Assembly (NCBI GenBank): GCA_051294375.1
Contig: CM119265.1
Span: 12,571,564-12,635,563 of the forward strand
DNA: 64,000 bases
Direction: 5' to 3'
DNA from: Paraspadella gotoi
Taxonomy: Eukaryota > Chaetognatha
In this document: piece by piece, positions 34,346 to 46,692 of the stretch
Layout: the number at the start of each line of letters is the position of its first letter
How positions within the stretch are numbered: the first letter of the stretch is position 1
Notes under the pieces: model-generated
The model's input: only the letters and a program-made list of their open reading frames with translations
Database searches by the model: none
Told to the model about the DNA's origin: nothing
Made by a program: the position numbers and the translations under genes

Positions 34346-35635
34346 TCCTTTCCTTTTCCTCTCCTCCCCTGTTTTCCACTTAAACTTCCATTGTATCTTC
34401 CGCCTCGTTGAAGATTCCCTACTTATCTCACCCATGAATCTTTCACCCTCTCGATTTTTTAACTCGCGCTCGAATTCGAGTCGTTGATCGCTGGCGTCGC
34501 TCACCTCCGATCTTCCCCAAGCCCTCCCACCGTCACACCCCCTAACTAAATACATCGAGGTCTATCGCCCTTCGCATCTGGAACAACCAACGTTTCTTCT
34601 TTAACCACTCCCCGTCGTTACACTTGAAAAAAATACTATCCGGTCTCCACTTCCCTAACAACTTTTAAATGTTAAACAATTAGGAATGTCTCTCCACTCT
34701 TTCTCCACCCAAAATCACCCGGATAAGTCACGCCTCTCTCCTCACAATTTTCTCCCCAGATAAACAATCACACCATCCACCCACGTCCCTCTCTCCTATT
34801 CTCACTATCCACCTCACTTCAACCGAACCACTTCTCACTTTTCCCCCTTTCACTTTTCCCCTTTGACTTTTTTTCTTTCTCCTCCTTTTTTTTTCTTCCT
34901 CCCCGTCGTTTAATCCACTTTTAGCAAAATCCTTTTTTCTTTTAAATCATCATCGATTTCGCGAGCCTTGTGCTTCATTAGCGATAAGCGTGGCTCGATC
35001 ATCCGCCGCTGGCAAGTTAAACCGGGGGGGGGGGGTTTGCATTTGAACGAGCGCGGCAAACGGTGGCGAGCATACGAAAACGTTGAAAAATCGTTTAAGG
35101 TGTATTCATATTCCTTAGCCTATTATCAATGTAGCTAAAAGTCGATAGTAGTGACAAAAACGGGACAAAATTAAGCGAGCCAACTGTTAATAAATTAGTC
35201 CAGCCTTTGTTTTGTTTATCGCGATTTCCCCCCCCCCTTTCAACATTATCAAGGTTTTTTTCGCTCCTCGATTTTGTCGTCGTCGTCTTCCTACTCATCG
35301 TCGAAGACCTTTCCTTAAAACCAAATTCGCACGAACGTGTTTTTAATATTTAATGCTAGACAAATATTAAAAAAACTAGCGTTCTTCTCTCAAAAATAAA
35401 TAATTTCATCGAGAGACAAGAGGTTAGACCCATGTGCTTTCCAAACTTTACCATAAGCTTGGTCCCAGCGAAAGGAAAAGTCATTTTGAAATCTTAACTA
35501 CTTTTCCCTTTCCCTCCTTCAAAAAAAAAAATAATAAAATCGGCGATAATCTCGAAATTTATTAGAACCGTGAATTCCGTGAATTCCGTTATCGTCGAAC
35601 CGGGTTTCGATTCACGTTTCACTGTGTGAAGGAGG

Positions 35636-35636
35636 A

Positions 35637-35673
<37 letters not shown>
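35636..35673 (+). repeat. (GAC)n microsatellite
   Basis: About a dozen GAC units, embedded in an open frame of Arg repeats that has no other sign of being a gene. Confidence 0.9.
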
Positions 35674-35676
<3 letters not shown>

Positions 35677-36119
35677 TGGAAACGAAGAAAATACCTGGAT
35701 CCCTTTCGTTTTGTTTTGGGATTTTATTTCCCCTCAGAGCTCAGGGGTTCCCGTTCGCTCGGCCGTCTCCTTACTTTTGGTTATACGATGTTACTCGAAT
35801 TAAGAATAACTCGTCCCGCGAGGAATATCAATTCCTTACCCGCGTTCTTGTCGTCGTCGTCGTCGTCGTCGCCCGTCGTGATCGTCTTCAGTATCGTCGT
35901 TTTGAATTTCATCCACCCGGTTGTCAATTTATTATTATCATTTTTTACTTCGACGTATTACTCTTCTTTTTTTTTCGCGTATAAACGGCGGGACGCATTT
36001 TTCAACTTGGTCATATTTTTCTTCGAATTTCTCCGCTTTTACGTCATCTTCTTTCATTGATGCGGCGTCAACATTGTCAACCAAAATATCGTCGTCGTCT
36101 TCGTCACCTCCGTCGTTAT

Positions 36120-36124
36120 TGTCA

Positions 36125-36165
<41 letters not shown>

Positions 36166-36167
36166 CG
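36120..36167 (+). repeat. (GTC)n microsatellite
   Basis: A run of TCG/GTC units of about 45 bp, with more scattered upstream from 36085. Confidence 0.9.
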
Positions 36168-36359
36168 CTCCTTTAGACGTTCCCTCGATACTCGTTTTCC
36201 GTGGACGTGGATTCAAGGGGACGAAAGGGAGAAGAGAAAGGGAGGGGAAGTTTAGGGAGGAAAGAAAAAAGAGTAAAGGGAGGAAGAAAAGAAAGATACC
36301 AAGGAATGTACAAGAACTGAGGAAAGAAAAGAGACGAAAAGTTGAGGGAGCAAAGGGAG

Positions 36360-36830
36360 GGAGTTGAGAGAGGAAGAGATGAGAAATGTTGAGGGAGGAA
36401 AGGGAGGGAATGAGAGAGGAAGAGATGAGAAAAGTTGAGGGGAAGGGAGGGAGTTGAGAGAGGAAGAGATGAGAAATGTTGAGGAGGAAAGGGAGGGAGT
36501 TGAGAGAGGAAGAGATGAGAAATGTTGAGGGAGGAAAGGGAGGAGTTGAGAGAGGAAGAGATGAGAAATGTTGAGGGAGGAAAGGGAGGGAGTTGAGAAG
36601 AGGAAGAGATGAGAAATGTTGAGGGAGGAAAGGGAGGGAGTTGAGAGAGGAAGAAATGAGAAATGTTGAGGGAGGAAAGGAGGGAATTGAGAGAGGAAGA
36701 GATGAGAAATGTTGAGGAGGAAAGGGAGGGAGTTGAGAGAGGAAGAGATGAGAAATGTTGAGGGAGGAAAGGGAGAGAGTTGAGAGAGGAAGAGATGAGA
36801 AAGTGGAGGAGGAAAGGGAGAGAGCGAGGG
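36360..36830 (+). repeat. GA-rich minisatellite, unit ~47 bp, about ten copies
   Basis: The unit contains GAGGAAGAGATGAGAAATG and GGAGGAAAGGGAGGGAGTT. Units vary by single-base indels. The minus strand stays open in all three frames for long stretches (up to 288 codons of Ser/Leu/Pro repeats), which reflects the lack of stop-forming bases rather than a gene. Confidence 0.9.
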
Positions 36831-37779
36831 GATAATTTTTGGTGGGAAGGAAAGAGGAAAAAGCAAATGATATGAGAAATGAAGAGGAATTGATGTTGGG
36901 TCAAGAGGAGCAAAGAAGATGAGTGGAGCAGAGACTCAAGGTTAATGGTTAATGGAGTAACGGGTGTGAAGCGAAAAGAGTTAAAAAAACAAATACTTTT
37001 AGTTTTGTTCTCGTGACGCTTTACAGAATCTAAAATCAAATCTAAAATTCGAATTACCGTTATGACGTTGCAGACATCGATTATTAGTGAATTTACATAC
37101 TAGTTCAATTATATGCAGAGGCGAATGAAAATTTTTCTTAATCGAAACCCAATTAATTATTATTTACAATTAGTCATTGAGTAAAATTGAGATACAAAAT
37201 TTAAGGAAATGATAAATATTCAATTCGGCACTTTTTTTCCACAGAACCAAACTTGTCTCTGACTAATTATTCCGTTGTACTATAATAGGGACCGGACTGA
37301 AAGACTTGTTTCCCTTTACCAAAAGTGGACTGACGTTGACGGCCTTGACCTATCGGGCCACAATCCCCCCCCTTCTTTTTTTTTCGGACTCTTTCCTTTC
37401 GTTTAGTCAGTGAAGTCGACGTATTTGACGTTTGTGTCGCTTTATTTGGATATTTTTGCTTTCTTTTTTTCTTCTCCTCTGTTGCCTCTCTGAAACTGAG
37501 TCATCACGTAGCCACGCTAGACAATTTCTTATCCGATGCATTTGCAACTGCGCTCGCTGATGGAGGAAGGAAAACAAGTAAAGCCACAGAAAACGTAGTG
37601 GGAAGAAAAGAGAGAAAAATAAAGGCAACAGATGTAAAAAATATGATACCGCAGATGGCAATGTAGATGGAAAAATAATAAAAACAAAAACTGTAATTCC
37701 AACGAGTTGCGCCGCAGTGGCTTTATTTTCACGCGATATGACATGCCATGAAATGACTAAAAAACTTTCTTTGCCCGTG

Positions 37780-37995
37780 TATTTATGACATGCACTGCAT
37801 CAAAATTCCGTCTTTTATTCCTTATAGTTTTAGGAATTCCTGAAGCGTCAATTGCAGTCCCTTATATTAGAGGGTTTTTTTTTATGTCTTAACAAATGAG
37901 CAACCAACTATAGGCAAGTTATATGTATTTTTAACATAAGTGGGAGAGACCGACTGACAGACATACCGACAGACCGACCGACAGACCGACAGACC
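37780..37995 (+). repeat. Dispersed repeat ending in a GACC/GACA tract, copy 1
   Basis: It runs from ATTTATGACATGCACTGCA through TCTTTTATTCCTTATAG to a tract of GACAGACCGACC units (~37948-38003). A related inverted copy is at 50930-51175. Confidence 0.65.
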
Positions 37996-38253
37996 GACCG
38001 ACAAGTGATAAAAGCAGTTTAGACGCAGATGGAAAAGAAGGCGGGATGACTGACGCGAGAAATTGATGATTACGATGATAAGAATAATGCAGACATTAAT
38101 GGGGATAATAACGACGATGATATTGGAGGTAAATAAGAAAGACGATATCGAAAAGAAAATGGTTTTGCTATCTTCGTATCTCAGTCTCTCTCTGCTTTAA
38201 AATACAATTTGACCTCACCCTGTCTACGATGTCTGCTGAGACTATTTAGTTGA

Positions 38254-38256
<3 letters not shown>

Positions 38257-38292
<36 letters not shown>
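38257..38292 (+). repeat. (GAC)n microsatellite
   Basis: Twelve consecutive GAC units. Confidence 0.9.
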
Positions 38293-38293
<1 letters not shown>

Positions 38294-38795
38294 ACTCGTG
38301 GGAAAATCGAATTTTTAGAAGAAGATGGAAAGAAAAAAGGGGAGAAAGGAAAAGAAAGAAGAAAGAAGAAAGAAGAAAAAACAAAAACGAGAAAAAGGAG
38401 GAAAGGAGGAAAAAAATAATTCTTTCTGAAAAAATAAAAAGGATGAAGAGAAAGAAAGAGAAGAAGAAGGAGATGTTGAGGACAAAGAAAAAGAATAAGG
38501 CGAAGGTGAAAAAAAAAATGTTAAAAAAAGGAGAAAAAGGAGAAAAAAAAAAGTAGAAACATGAGAAAAAGGAAACAAGATGAAGGAAAGGAAGAAAAAG
38601 AAAAGAAAATGAATAAAAAGGAGAAAAAGAAAGAAGGAGAAAAAAAAATCAGGATCTCTTCTCTTCTCGACGAAGAGGGCGGAGAGCGGCTGGAAACTCG
38701 TTTGCATATTCCCTCTCTTTCTTCATTTTCTTTTCTTACTTTTCTTTTCGGTTTCTTCGTCTGTATGTCTGTATCTTTGACTCTTTTCTTTCTAT

Positions 38796-38837
<42 letters not shown>

Positions 38838-38890
38838 TTCTATTGAGATCGGTATTTAAGGTTCGATATAAAGAAGCGAGCGAACAGGTG

Positions 38891-38953
38891 GTTGATTACA
38901 GGGAGGTTCTCGAAGAAAAAGTTGATTACAGGGAGGTTCTCGAAGAAAAAGTT
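38891..38953 (+). repeat. 33-bp tandem duplication
   Basis: GTTGATTACAGGGAGGTTCT plus the following GAAGAAAAA segment occurs twice in direct succession. Confidence 0.85.
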
Positions 38954-39507
38954 AACGGTTTTTCATTCACAGGACAAAAAAGAGAGAAAAAAGTGCAAGG
39001 AGACACAGCGAGGGAGATAAAGAGAGCGAGAGAGTTTTAGAAATAGCTAAGGACAAATTTCTCCTTTAGAAGCCTAAGTTAAAATCCTAAAAAGAATTAA
39101 AGTGACAAAATAAACTAAATTTAGAATTAAAAACACAAAAGAAACGAATTCGCATATAAATGGAAACTCCTCGCTCAAAACTATCAAAATGAACATTTAT
39201 TTCACTACAAGATAAATGCCCTACCTTTTGTACATATTTGTAATTAGGTTTATGAATACGAAACCAATGAAGTAAATATCACGCTTTTGGCGTTTTCTAT
39301 TGTCTAAGTATTAAGTATTAAGTATTAACAATTCAATGGTCAATGTTAAAGTGAGTGAGGTGAAACCTGACCCGAGGTCAGATGGTCGAATAATGGGCAG
39401 CGAACTTGATCGTTGTTGTCGGTGTTGTGGTCGTTTGTTGTTGTTGTTGTCATCGTCACTTGAGCCGCTACACATACTTAATAAGTATAATATATAAGTA
39501 TATATAT

Positions 39508-39766
39508 AGTATATAAGTATTACTTAGATCAAATAGTTAAGTTAGTCTCGAAACGTACAATCGCCCGTCCTTCGCTGAGTCGAATTAAACAGAGAAGAAA
39601 AACTGAATGTTTAAAGAGTCCATGAATTTTTTATATATACTATATAAGTATTACTTATATCAAATAGTTAAGTTAGTCTTGAAACGTACAATCGCCTGTC
39701 CTTCGCTGAGTCGAATTAAACAGAGAAGAAAAACTGAATGTTTAAAGAGTCCATGAATTTTTGGTT
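39508..39766 (+). repeat. Tandem duplication of ~130 bp
   Basis: The block from TATTACTTAGATCAAATAG to GAGTCCATGAATTTTT is repeated once with two or three base differences (second copy from ~39645). No gene is seen here. Confidence 0.85.
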
Positions 39767-40192
39767 TCGGGTTCACCGAACACGAAGCAGAGGGTTTCCA
39801 TCTGGAGAAGCGACGAGGTGGAGAGAGGAAGGGAAAAGGAAGAAGAGGGAGGAAGTGTAGGAGAGAAAGAGGAGGAAGAGAGGTGGGAGGAAGAAAAGAC
39901 AAAAAAGGAAAGGGAGAGAAAAGAAGAGGAAAAATAAAAAGATAAGAAATAAAGAGGGGGTAAAAGGTGACTTAGTGAGTTATAAGTGACAAAAGAAGGA
40001 AGGAGAGGGAGATGCAAAACAATCTCGAGAGGAAAAACGTCTGCTTTTAAAAATATGCGAGACACAAAAAAGAAAAGAAAATTTAAAAACACAATATCCT
40101 ATTTTTTTTTTTTTGGGGCCGAGAGGTCGAGGGGTCACCCAGAACGCCAATGACGGCGTCTTAATGCCGAGTAGTTTGCAAGAGATAGAGAG

Positions 40193-40231
<39 letters not shown>

Positions 40232-40567
40232 GAGAGAGAGAGAGAGAGCTGAGAGAGAGAGAATCTACATGACAATAGTAAGAATGTTTAACTTTTCCTT
40301 TGAGCTTCGGTTTTTTTTCTTTTTGGCCCTTCTTTCGCCCAGTTTCGCTCTTATATTCACCTTTTCCCTCGATCTCCTTTCTTTCGTTCTCCTGTTCTCC
40401 CGTTCTCCAGTTATACCGTTCTCCAGTACTCCCGTTCTCCCGTTCTCCTCCCCCAGCAACAAGTGAAAAATCGCTTCAAAAAGAAAAGGATATCAATTTC
40501 AAATTTTGAATTAAATTGATTTTAATTACTGTCACTATACTCTAGCTACGAGATAGTTTCTGACGAA

Positions 40568-40667
40568 NNNNNNNNNNNNNNNNNNNNNNNNNNNNNNNNN
40601 NNNNNNNNNNNNNNNNNNNNNNNNNNNNNNNNNNNNNNNNNNNNNNNNNNNNNNNNNNNNNNNNNNN
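40568..40667. other. Assembly gap (100 N)
   Basis: Exactly 100 N, the usual size for an unknown-length gap. Confidence 0.99.
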
Positions 40668-41048
40668 GATTTCTTTGGGTTGCACCAGAGTATTCTGACA
40701 TTACATTTTTAGAGAAAAGCGAAAAAAAAGAGGTTTTGTTTTGTTTACAATTACATACAACGAAATTTAATTCACCAAGAGAAAACTGACAAGTTTCGGC
40801 TAAATTATTAGCCTTCATCAGCGCATAATTAATTCGAAATAAAACCGAAAGTCCGTAATAACAATAAATTACACTTAAAAAAATGATTTTCTTATTGTAG
40901 CCAGTTATTAAAATGGTGTTGGTTTTTAATATTTAGTTTTTTTATCGGAACAAATGTTTCAAATAATTAGCGATTTCAAGCGGCGGGTGTGTAACTGTAT
41001 TTATGTAACTGTATGTATGTAACTGTCACCGATGTTGGAAAACGAGTT

Positions 41049-42779
41049 TTAAACCAGTTTGGGTTTCTCGCAAACAAAATATCGAATGTAGGAGGAGTAA
41101 CGTTTTTCAAAGAACCATTTCTGTTCTTTATAGTAGATATATATCTTCTCTTCCTTTAAAACCGGAACCTCGGTCGCTGGAAAGAAATGCCGGATTTCTC
41201 TGCTGCCGCCAAGATCGTGCCATTTCCAGCCGAGGCTCGCCTCTCCGGCACCGGATGTCCACCACGAGTGATCACTTCGGCTTTGAATCTTCAAAACGTC
41301 GGCCAACAATGCATTTTCCAGGGGAGAATCTATTGACATCAGTTGGCTTCCTAAAAAAAAATCTAAATATTCAATGTTTACTTCGAAAAAGCCATATAAC
41401 TTCTGTGATAAATCACCCAAAACCACCTTCACCCACTCACCGATTTGGGAGCAGTGAACATTGGCGAATTCCCAGTCGACCGCCTCTTTGATGATGAAGT
41501 AACAGGAGTCGAGTTGTGGGTGAAAGAACCAATCACGTCCTCCGCAAATGTCACCCGACCAATTAGAAATCGAGGTAGCTTCCCACTGCAGCGTCGGTGA
41601 AAACGGCGTCGCCACCCACCACGGTGCCAAGCTCGAGGTGGCGTTAGCGGCGACGTTAGGCGGCGCCACGCATCTGTTAACCCGGACGTCTTTGGTGCCT
41701 ATGTTCGTCTCCAGGATGACGCAGGACTGGGACCCCGAAGGAACGGATACAAAGCTGGTCTCGGTGACGTTGGACGCTTTCTCACACAGGAAACTATTTC
41801 GGTAACTAAAAAAAAAAATAAAGCAAATGATTATATTTCCTAACAATTTCAGAGAATTTTTTTTTTTACAAAATATTTTCTCTCCTCGTCTTTGACTTTT
41901 CCAAAATATCAACTTTAAAAATCGGCCACCATTCTTACGCAATTCCGTCGTAATTTTGCCAGTAAATTCCAAAGAATTTCAAGTATCGATGCGTTGAAAT
42001 ACGACCGGGTTGCCAATTCTGAAATCGAAACCTCTCCTCGTTTTCGATCCAACGCCACTCTTTACGACCCTCGGGATCGTATCCGCCGATGGAAACGGAG
42101 AAGTAAGTCGATCCAAAGATTGACTTCAACATCTCTACCACGAGATCGTTCTCAATCTTGGAGTCTATCGTCGCTAAGTGGCCTCCTAAGTAGAATAAGC
42201 TGAGATTTATAAATCTTCTCCGTGGATAACGTATGTACCAATTTCAAAAGCAGGCTCACCGTAAAGCTGGCAAGATATCGCCGCGAATGGCCATGTCACG
42301 TGGTGTCGGAAGAGCCTGTAGCAACTTCCCGTCTGCGGTTGATGCAGCCACTCGTGTCCGTTGCAATCAGAGTTTAGCCATTGCGATGCCTCGGTGACTC
42401 GCCGAAGGACGCTCGGTTCGATCGGAGCTACGAACCAACCCGGAAGCAAGCCGCGAGCGTCGACGGAGGCTTTGACGCACTGAAGAGACTCCAGAGGAGT
42501 CGGGTCGTCGGAAGAGTGAAGAATGCGCGAGTAGAAACAGAGTCTAGAAGAATTGGGATAGACGGGAGGAAAGGAAGGGTTCGGTGAGATAAACGGATGA
42601 GTGGTCGTCGTTTTTGGCGAGGAGACGATGGTTATGGGAGGGTGGATGATTGGGGGTAAATCCGTCGGACGACTGGTCATCTCCGGCGCTGTTGGTTTTT
42701 CTGGGTCTTCCTCTTCTTCTTCGTTGTTGTTACTGTCGTCTTCAACAATATTTTTCTTTTTGATCATCGTCCCGTCCAT
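41049..42779 (-). CDS. Tandem C-type lectin-like domain protein
   Basis: Four phase-consistent exons on the minus strand: 42779-42260, 42185-41939, 41793-41441 and 41350-41049 (stop TAA), 473 aa from the first ATG in frame. Residues 1-95 are an acidic then Pro/Ser/Thr-rich stalk. CTLD1 spans roughly 145-270 (CNGHEWLHQPQTGSCY ... QNWQPG ... FLCEKA). CTLD2 spans roughly 340-473 (CGGRDWFFHPQLDSCY ... GWKWHDLGG ... FVCEKPKLV). The fold-defining cysteines, the GGHLATIDS segment and the WxW core are present. The sugar-binding EPN/QPD and WND motifs are not, so calcium-dependent carbohydrate binding is unlikely. A membrane-anchor coding segment lies just upstream (42780-42940) but is out of frame in this assembly; an intact-frame copy is at 43718-43936. 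The mature protein may therefore be a type II membrane receptor. Confidence 0.85.
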
Positions 42780-43717
42780 CTTGCTAATTTCCAAAATATA
42801 TCTCTCATTTCTTGCTTCTGCTGAAATTGGACGCCGTAAATGACAGAGATGACGATCAGCGCCAAAAGCGTCACAATCGCGAAACAGAGACACAAGATGA
42901 TCGATTTCTAAGCTTTTGTACGACGGAAATATGGGCGCATGCCGGTGGAGATGTCATGTGTGACGTCCAGCCGGAGCGCTGCGCGAGCGAGCCGCCGGAG
43001 GCGGTCGTGGCGGCGCCCTAATCGAACCTCGGGTCTGAGAGAGATGTAAGTGGCACACCACGACACTTGAAGCACGTTCGGAGTTTGACGGCGGAATCGT
43101 ATAAAGGGTGATCCGCGGGAATCGGCGCTATAAAGTCAGCAGTGCTGCCAACGTCGCCGACGTTGCCGAGCCGCCCCACCGATACTATCATTCATGACAA
43201 TGCTTAGATATTTCACCCGGCATGTCTTTTTAGTTTGAACAAATTAGGAAAGTAAGAACACACCAGGTTTAAGTAAAATTGAAATAAGTAATTTTTTTAT
43301 CTCAAAAACAGGTTTCTCTTCGCCATCCACGTCAAAGCATTGTCATGGGGGAAAAACCAATTGCGAAAAGAGCGGGGAGAAAGAGAGAGAGAGAGAGATA
43401 AAGGCATGAGCCGAAGAAAACCAGTTTTTTTGTAAATGAATGAATGATATCAGGTTATGTACAAAGTCGCGCTAAAAAAGTACAGGGTCCACCAGCTCTT
43501 TTTGAAATAAATTTTGATCTTTATTGTAAGTCTTGGGTCTTGGGTCTTTATTGTAACGTTGTATGTAGATTGAAATCAATAATGTTTTGGAAACCCTTAA
43601 TCTTACTTTCAGTCGATGCCCAAAATGTTTAAAAATTTTTATAGTAGAAATGGCCTAATTAAAATATCATTTTTTCTCGCGCAACTTTGTCAAACTTTAC
43701 AGTGTTTACTGTCAATA
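42749..43717 (-). repeat. Unit 1 of a ~0.97-kb tandem duplication at the 5' end of the lectin gene
   Basis: Contains the anchor-coding segment and ~0.7 kb of upstream DNA. It aligns with 43718-44706 with many single-base differences, mostly missing bases in short homopolymers. Confidence 0.85.
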
Positions 43718-43936
43718 TTGTTCTTTTTGATCATCGTCCCGTCCATCTTTGCTAATTTCCAAAAATATATCTCTCATTTCTTGCTTCTGCTGAAATTGGA
43801 CGCCGTAAATGACAGAGATGACGATCAGCGCCAAAAGCGTCACAATCGCGAAACCAGAGACACAAATGATCCGATTTCTAATGCGTTTGGACAATGGAAA
43901 TATGGGTGCAGCCGGTGGAGATGTCGTTTGTGACAT
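43718..43936 (-). pseudogene. Duplicated membrane-anchor exon of the lectin gene (no lectin domain attached)
   Basis: On the minus strand an ATG at ~43936 opens MSQTTSPPAAPIFPLSKRI, then a hydrophobic segment FAIVTLLALIVISVIYGVQF (signal anchor) and a short stalk ending EISKDGRDDDQKEQY before a stop. The same segment at 42780-42940 is broken by several one-base deletions. No downstream CTLD follows this copy. It is either a truncated duplicate or the correctly sequenced version of the anchor exon. Confidence 0.6.
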
Positions 43937-44351
43937 TCGCACCAGAGGCGCTGGGAGTCTAGCCGACGGCGGAGGCGGTCGTTGCGGTGTCCTAATCAAA
44001 CCCTCGGGTCTGAGAGAGATTTAAGTAGCACCACCGATGCTTGAAGCATGGTCGGAGTTCGACGGCGGAATTGTAAAAGGGTGATCTGGTGGAATCGGCC
44101 GATAAAAGTCAGTAGTGCTGCTAACGTCACCGACATCGCCGATGCCGCCCCCACTGATACTATCATTCATGACAATGCTTAGATTTTCACCCGGCATGTC
44201 TTTTTTAGTTTGAACAAATTAGGAAAGTAAGAACACACCAGGTTTAAGTAAAATTGAAATAAGTAATTTTTTTATCTCAAAAACAGGTTTCTCTTTTGCC
44301 ATCCACGTCATAAGCATTGTCATGGGGGAAAAACCAATTGCAAAAAGAGCG

Positions 44352-44385
<34 letters not shown>

Positions 44386-44706
44386 TAAAGCTATGAGCCG
44401 AAGAAAACCAGTTTTTTTCGTAAAGGAATGAATGATATCAGGTTATGTACAAAGTCGCGCAAAAAAGTACAGGGTCCGCCAGCTCTTTTTGGAATAAATT
44501 TTGATCTTTATTGTAAGTCTTGGGTCTGGTCTTTATTGTAACCGTTTGTATGTAGATTGAAATCGATAATGTTTTTTGGAAACCGCGCCTTAAATCTTTA
44601 GCTTTCAGTCGATGCCCAAAATGTTTTAAAAATTTTATAGTAGATAATGGCCTAATTAAAATATCATGTTTTTCTGCGAGCAACTTTGTCAAACTTTACA
44701 GTGTAA
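43718..44706 (-). repeat. Unit 2 of the ~0.97-kb tandem duplication
   Basis: Second copy, including the (GA)n run at 44348-44383 and the ATCAGGTTATGTACAAAGTC segment also seen in unit 1. Confidence 0.85.
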
Positions 44707-46027
44707 AGTTTACACCCATGTCAGTTGGTTACAAATAGTAATAAATTAAAATAAAAAACAATTTTGGAACCTCCTTGATCTTGGCGTTCGGTCAATACCC
44801 ATTACCCAATATGTTATAAAAATAGATTGATAGATATTTTTACCACGAGTCATTTTTTAGGATTTTTTTAAAGATAGATTAAAAAAACTAATACATTTTT
44901 ATTGCGAACTGTATTTTTGAGTAACTCAAGGACATAAAAATTATACTTAAAAGTATTTTGTGCCGGAATTGGTTTAATAAGACATCAACTAATATCGAAA
45001 CAACATTACATCGTTACTGACTTATTAATGCAGCTGCAATTGGGTCAGTTTATCGATGCGCAGTTGAAAAAAACTGTCTTTCTTTTTGTAGTCATTTATC
45101 GAGAGCGATAATTGAAACATGCTCCTGAAACCCTTTCTCACACTCATGCCAATTTAAAAAAAAAAGAAAAAGATTTTTACAACTTCAAATGAATTTTTCA
45201 AATTATTCCCAAAAGAGCGCGCGGACTCCGTAATTATAAAAAACGCGAATTCTCGCGTCATACCATATCCTTATTTTGAATACTACGTATTTGATTTTTT
45301 TTTAAATGAATGAATTGATTCACTGTAGAAGTTTCAGGAATCAAAAAACTATTATTAGATATCGTATAATTCTTCATTGTCCAAACAATTATTCGGTACC
45401 TTGTTTTGCACTAATAATTGATACTAACGTTATGACTTTCGTCGCTAGGTCTACATAACCCAAGATTTTTACAATGAGATAATCGTTCTAATACTGTCAG
45501 TATCGTCCGATTTATTCCTTTTTTTTTCCTGGTCAGCCAAGTCCGAGAAAAAAAAAACTCAAACGCCGGCCGGAAAGAAAAAATTTGGAAGACGCAGAAG
45601 CTCGGCCTGAAAAGAAACGGGCACTCGTTTTATTAACTTATTCTCTCGTCAAAGATTTATCAGCGCTCTTGGAACAATTATGTTTTTTTTGTTTTTTTTA
45701 GGGGTGGGGGGGGGCGGAGAGGGAGAGAAAGGGAGGAGAAAAATAGAGACGGAGGCGAATGAGAAGGCGGAAGACTTACTACGATACGAGATATATTGTA
45801 CAAATGTAGATAAATAAAGGGATGTAATAGTGCAAAGAAAACAATTCTCTTTCGGTGAAAAATGGCAAATCATGTTCGGACAACGTGTTTCTCACGCTAT
45901 TCATTAATTATGAAAAAAAAGAAAAGAAACGCCCGAAGCAACGGAGAAACATGAGACCTCCATATATAAAATTCAATCTTCTCATGTATCAAAGTCTCGA
46001 GAGAAAGCGAGAGCCTTAAAGCGGAAG

Positions 46028-46117
46028 TGTCGTCGTCGTCATCGTCGTCGTAGTCGTCGTCGTCGTCGTCGTAGTCGTCGTCGTCGTAGTCGTCGTCGTC
46101 GTAGTCGTCGTCGTCGT
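46028..46117 (+). repeat. (GTC)n microsatellite with TAG interruptions
   Basis: A run of GTC units broken at intervals by GTAGTC. Confidence 0.9.
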
Positions 46118-46645
46118 AAAAAAATATGGCTTCGATTCATGGGTTTATTTTGTAATAGATATCGAGGCTGTCATTTTAAATATCGATAAAGATGATGAAA
46201 AACTACCTCGTTAACAAGTAAAATAACGAAAGCAGTACGATGTCAAGTTTGCAAATCGTTAAAAATACACGTTACAAACCATTGAGGATGGAAATCGCTT
46301 AAAAAATAAAAAATAAAAAGAAAAAAGCCTCTTTCCGCGTGCACGCCAGCGCCCATTCGCACGCGCGACATCCCGCGGTCCGGCAAATCCGCACGCATAC
46401 AATCGAGGGACGCGGCGGTAGTCGGCCGCCCGCGCTTAAAATGCCATTAGAATAATTTGAGAGCGAAGGGTACAAAGGAAAAGGGGTGGCGACGAGGGGT
46501 TGGTGGAAAGTTTTGGTTGAAGTAAGTGGAGGAGGGACCGGGGGGTGGAGTGGAAAAGGGGGGCAATGGGGCGCCAGATTGAGAGCGGAGAGGACAGACT
46601 TGGGCGGTGGAAACCGAAGTTTGTTTGGCAACAAAGATTTGAGAC

Positions 46646-46653
46646 GACGACGA

Positions 46654-46690
<37 letters not shown>
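46646..46690 (+). repeat. (GAC)n microsatellite
   Basis: About fifteen GAC units with one GAT interruption. Confidence 0.9.

Positions 46691-46692
<2 letters not shown>

Larger units (their letters stand above)
33114..41048. other. Intergenic stretch, repeat-rich, no supported gene
   Basis: Apart from the repeats listed separately it holds C/T-rich sequence (34300-34960), purine-rich sequence (38320-38680 and 39800-40090) and a stretch of alternating CCCGTTCTCC units near 40390-40450. Confidence 0.5.

Noticed and set aside
36173-37039. 288-codon minus-strand open frame
   Set aside because: It is the reverse reading of a 47-bp purine-rich minisatellite, with repeating Ser/Leu/Pro content and no splice or start context.
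37929-38003. CRISPR-like array in the GACAGACCGACC tract
   Set aside because: It is a simple tetranucleotide repeat without spacers, and the genome is eukaryotic.
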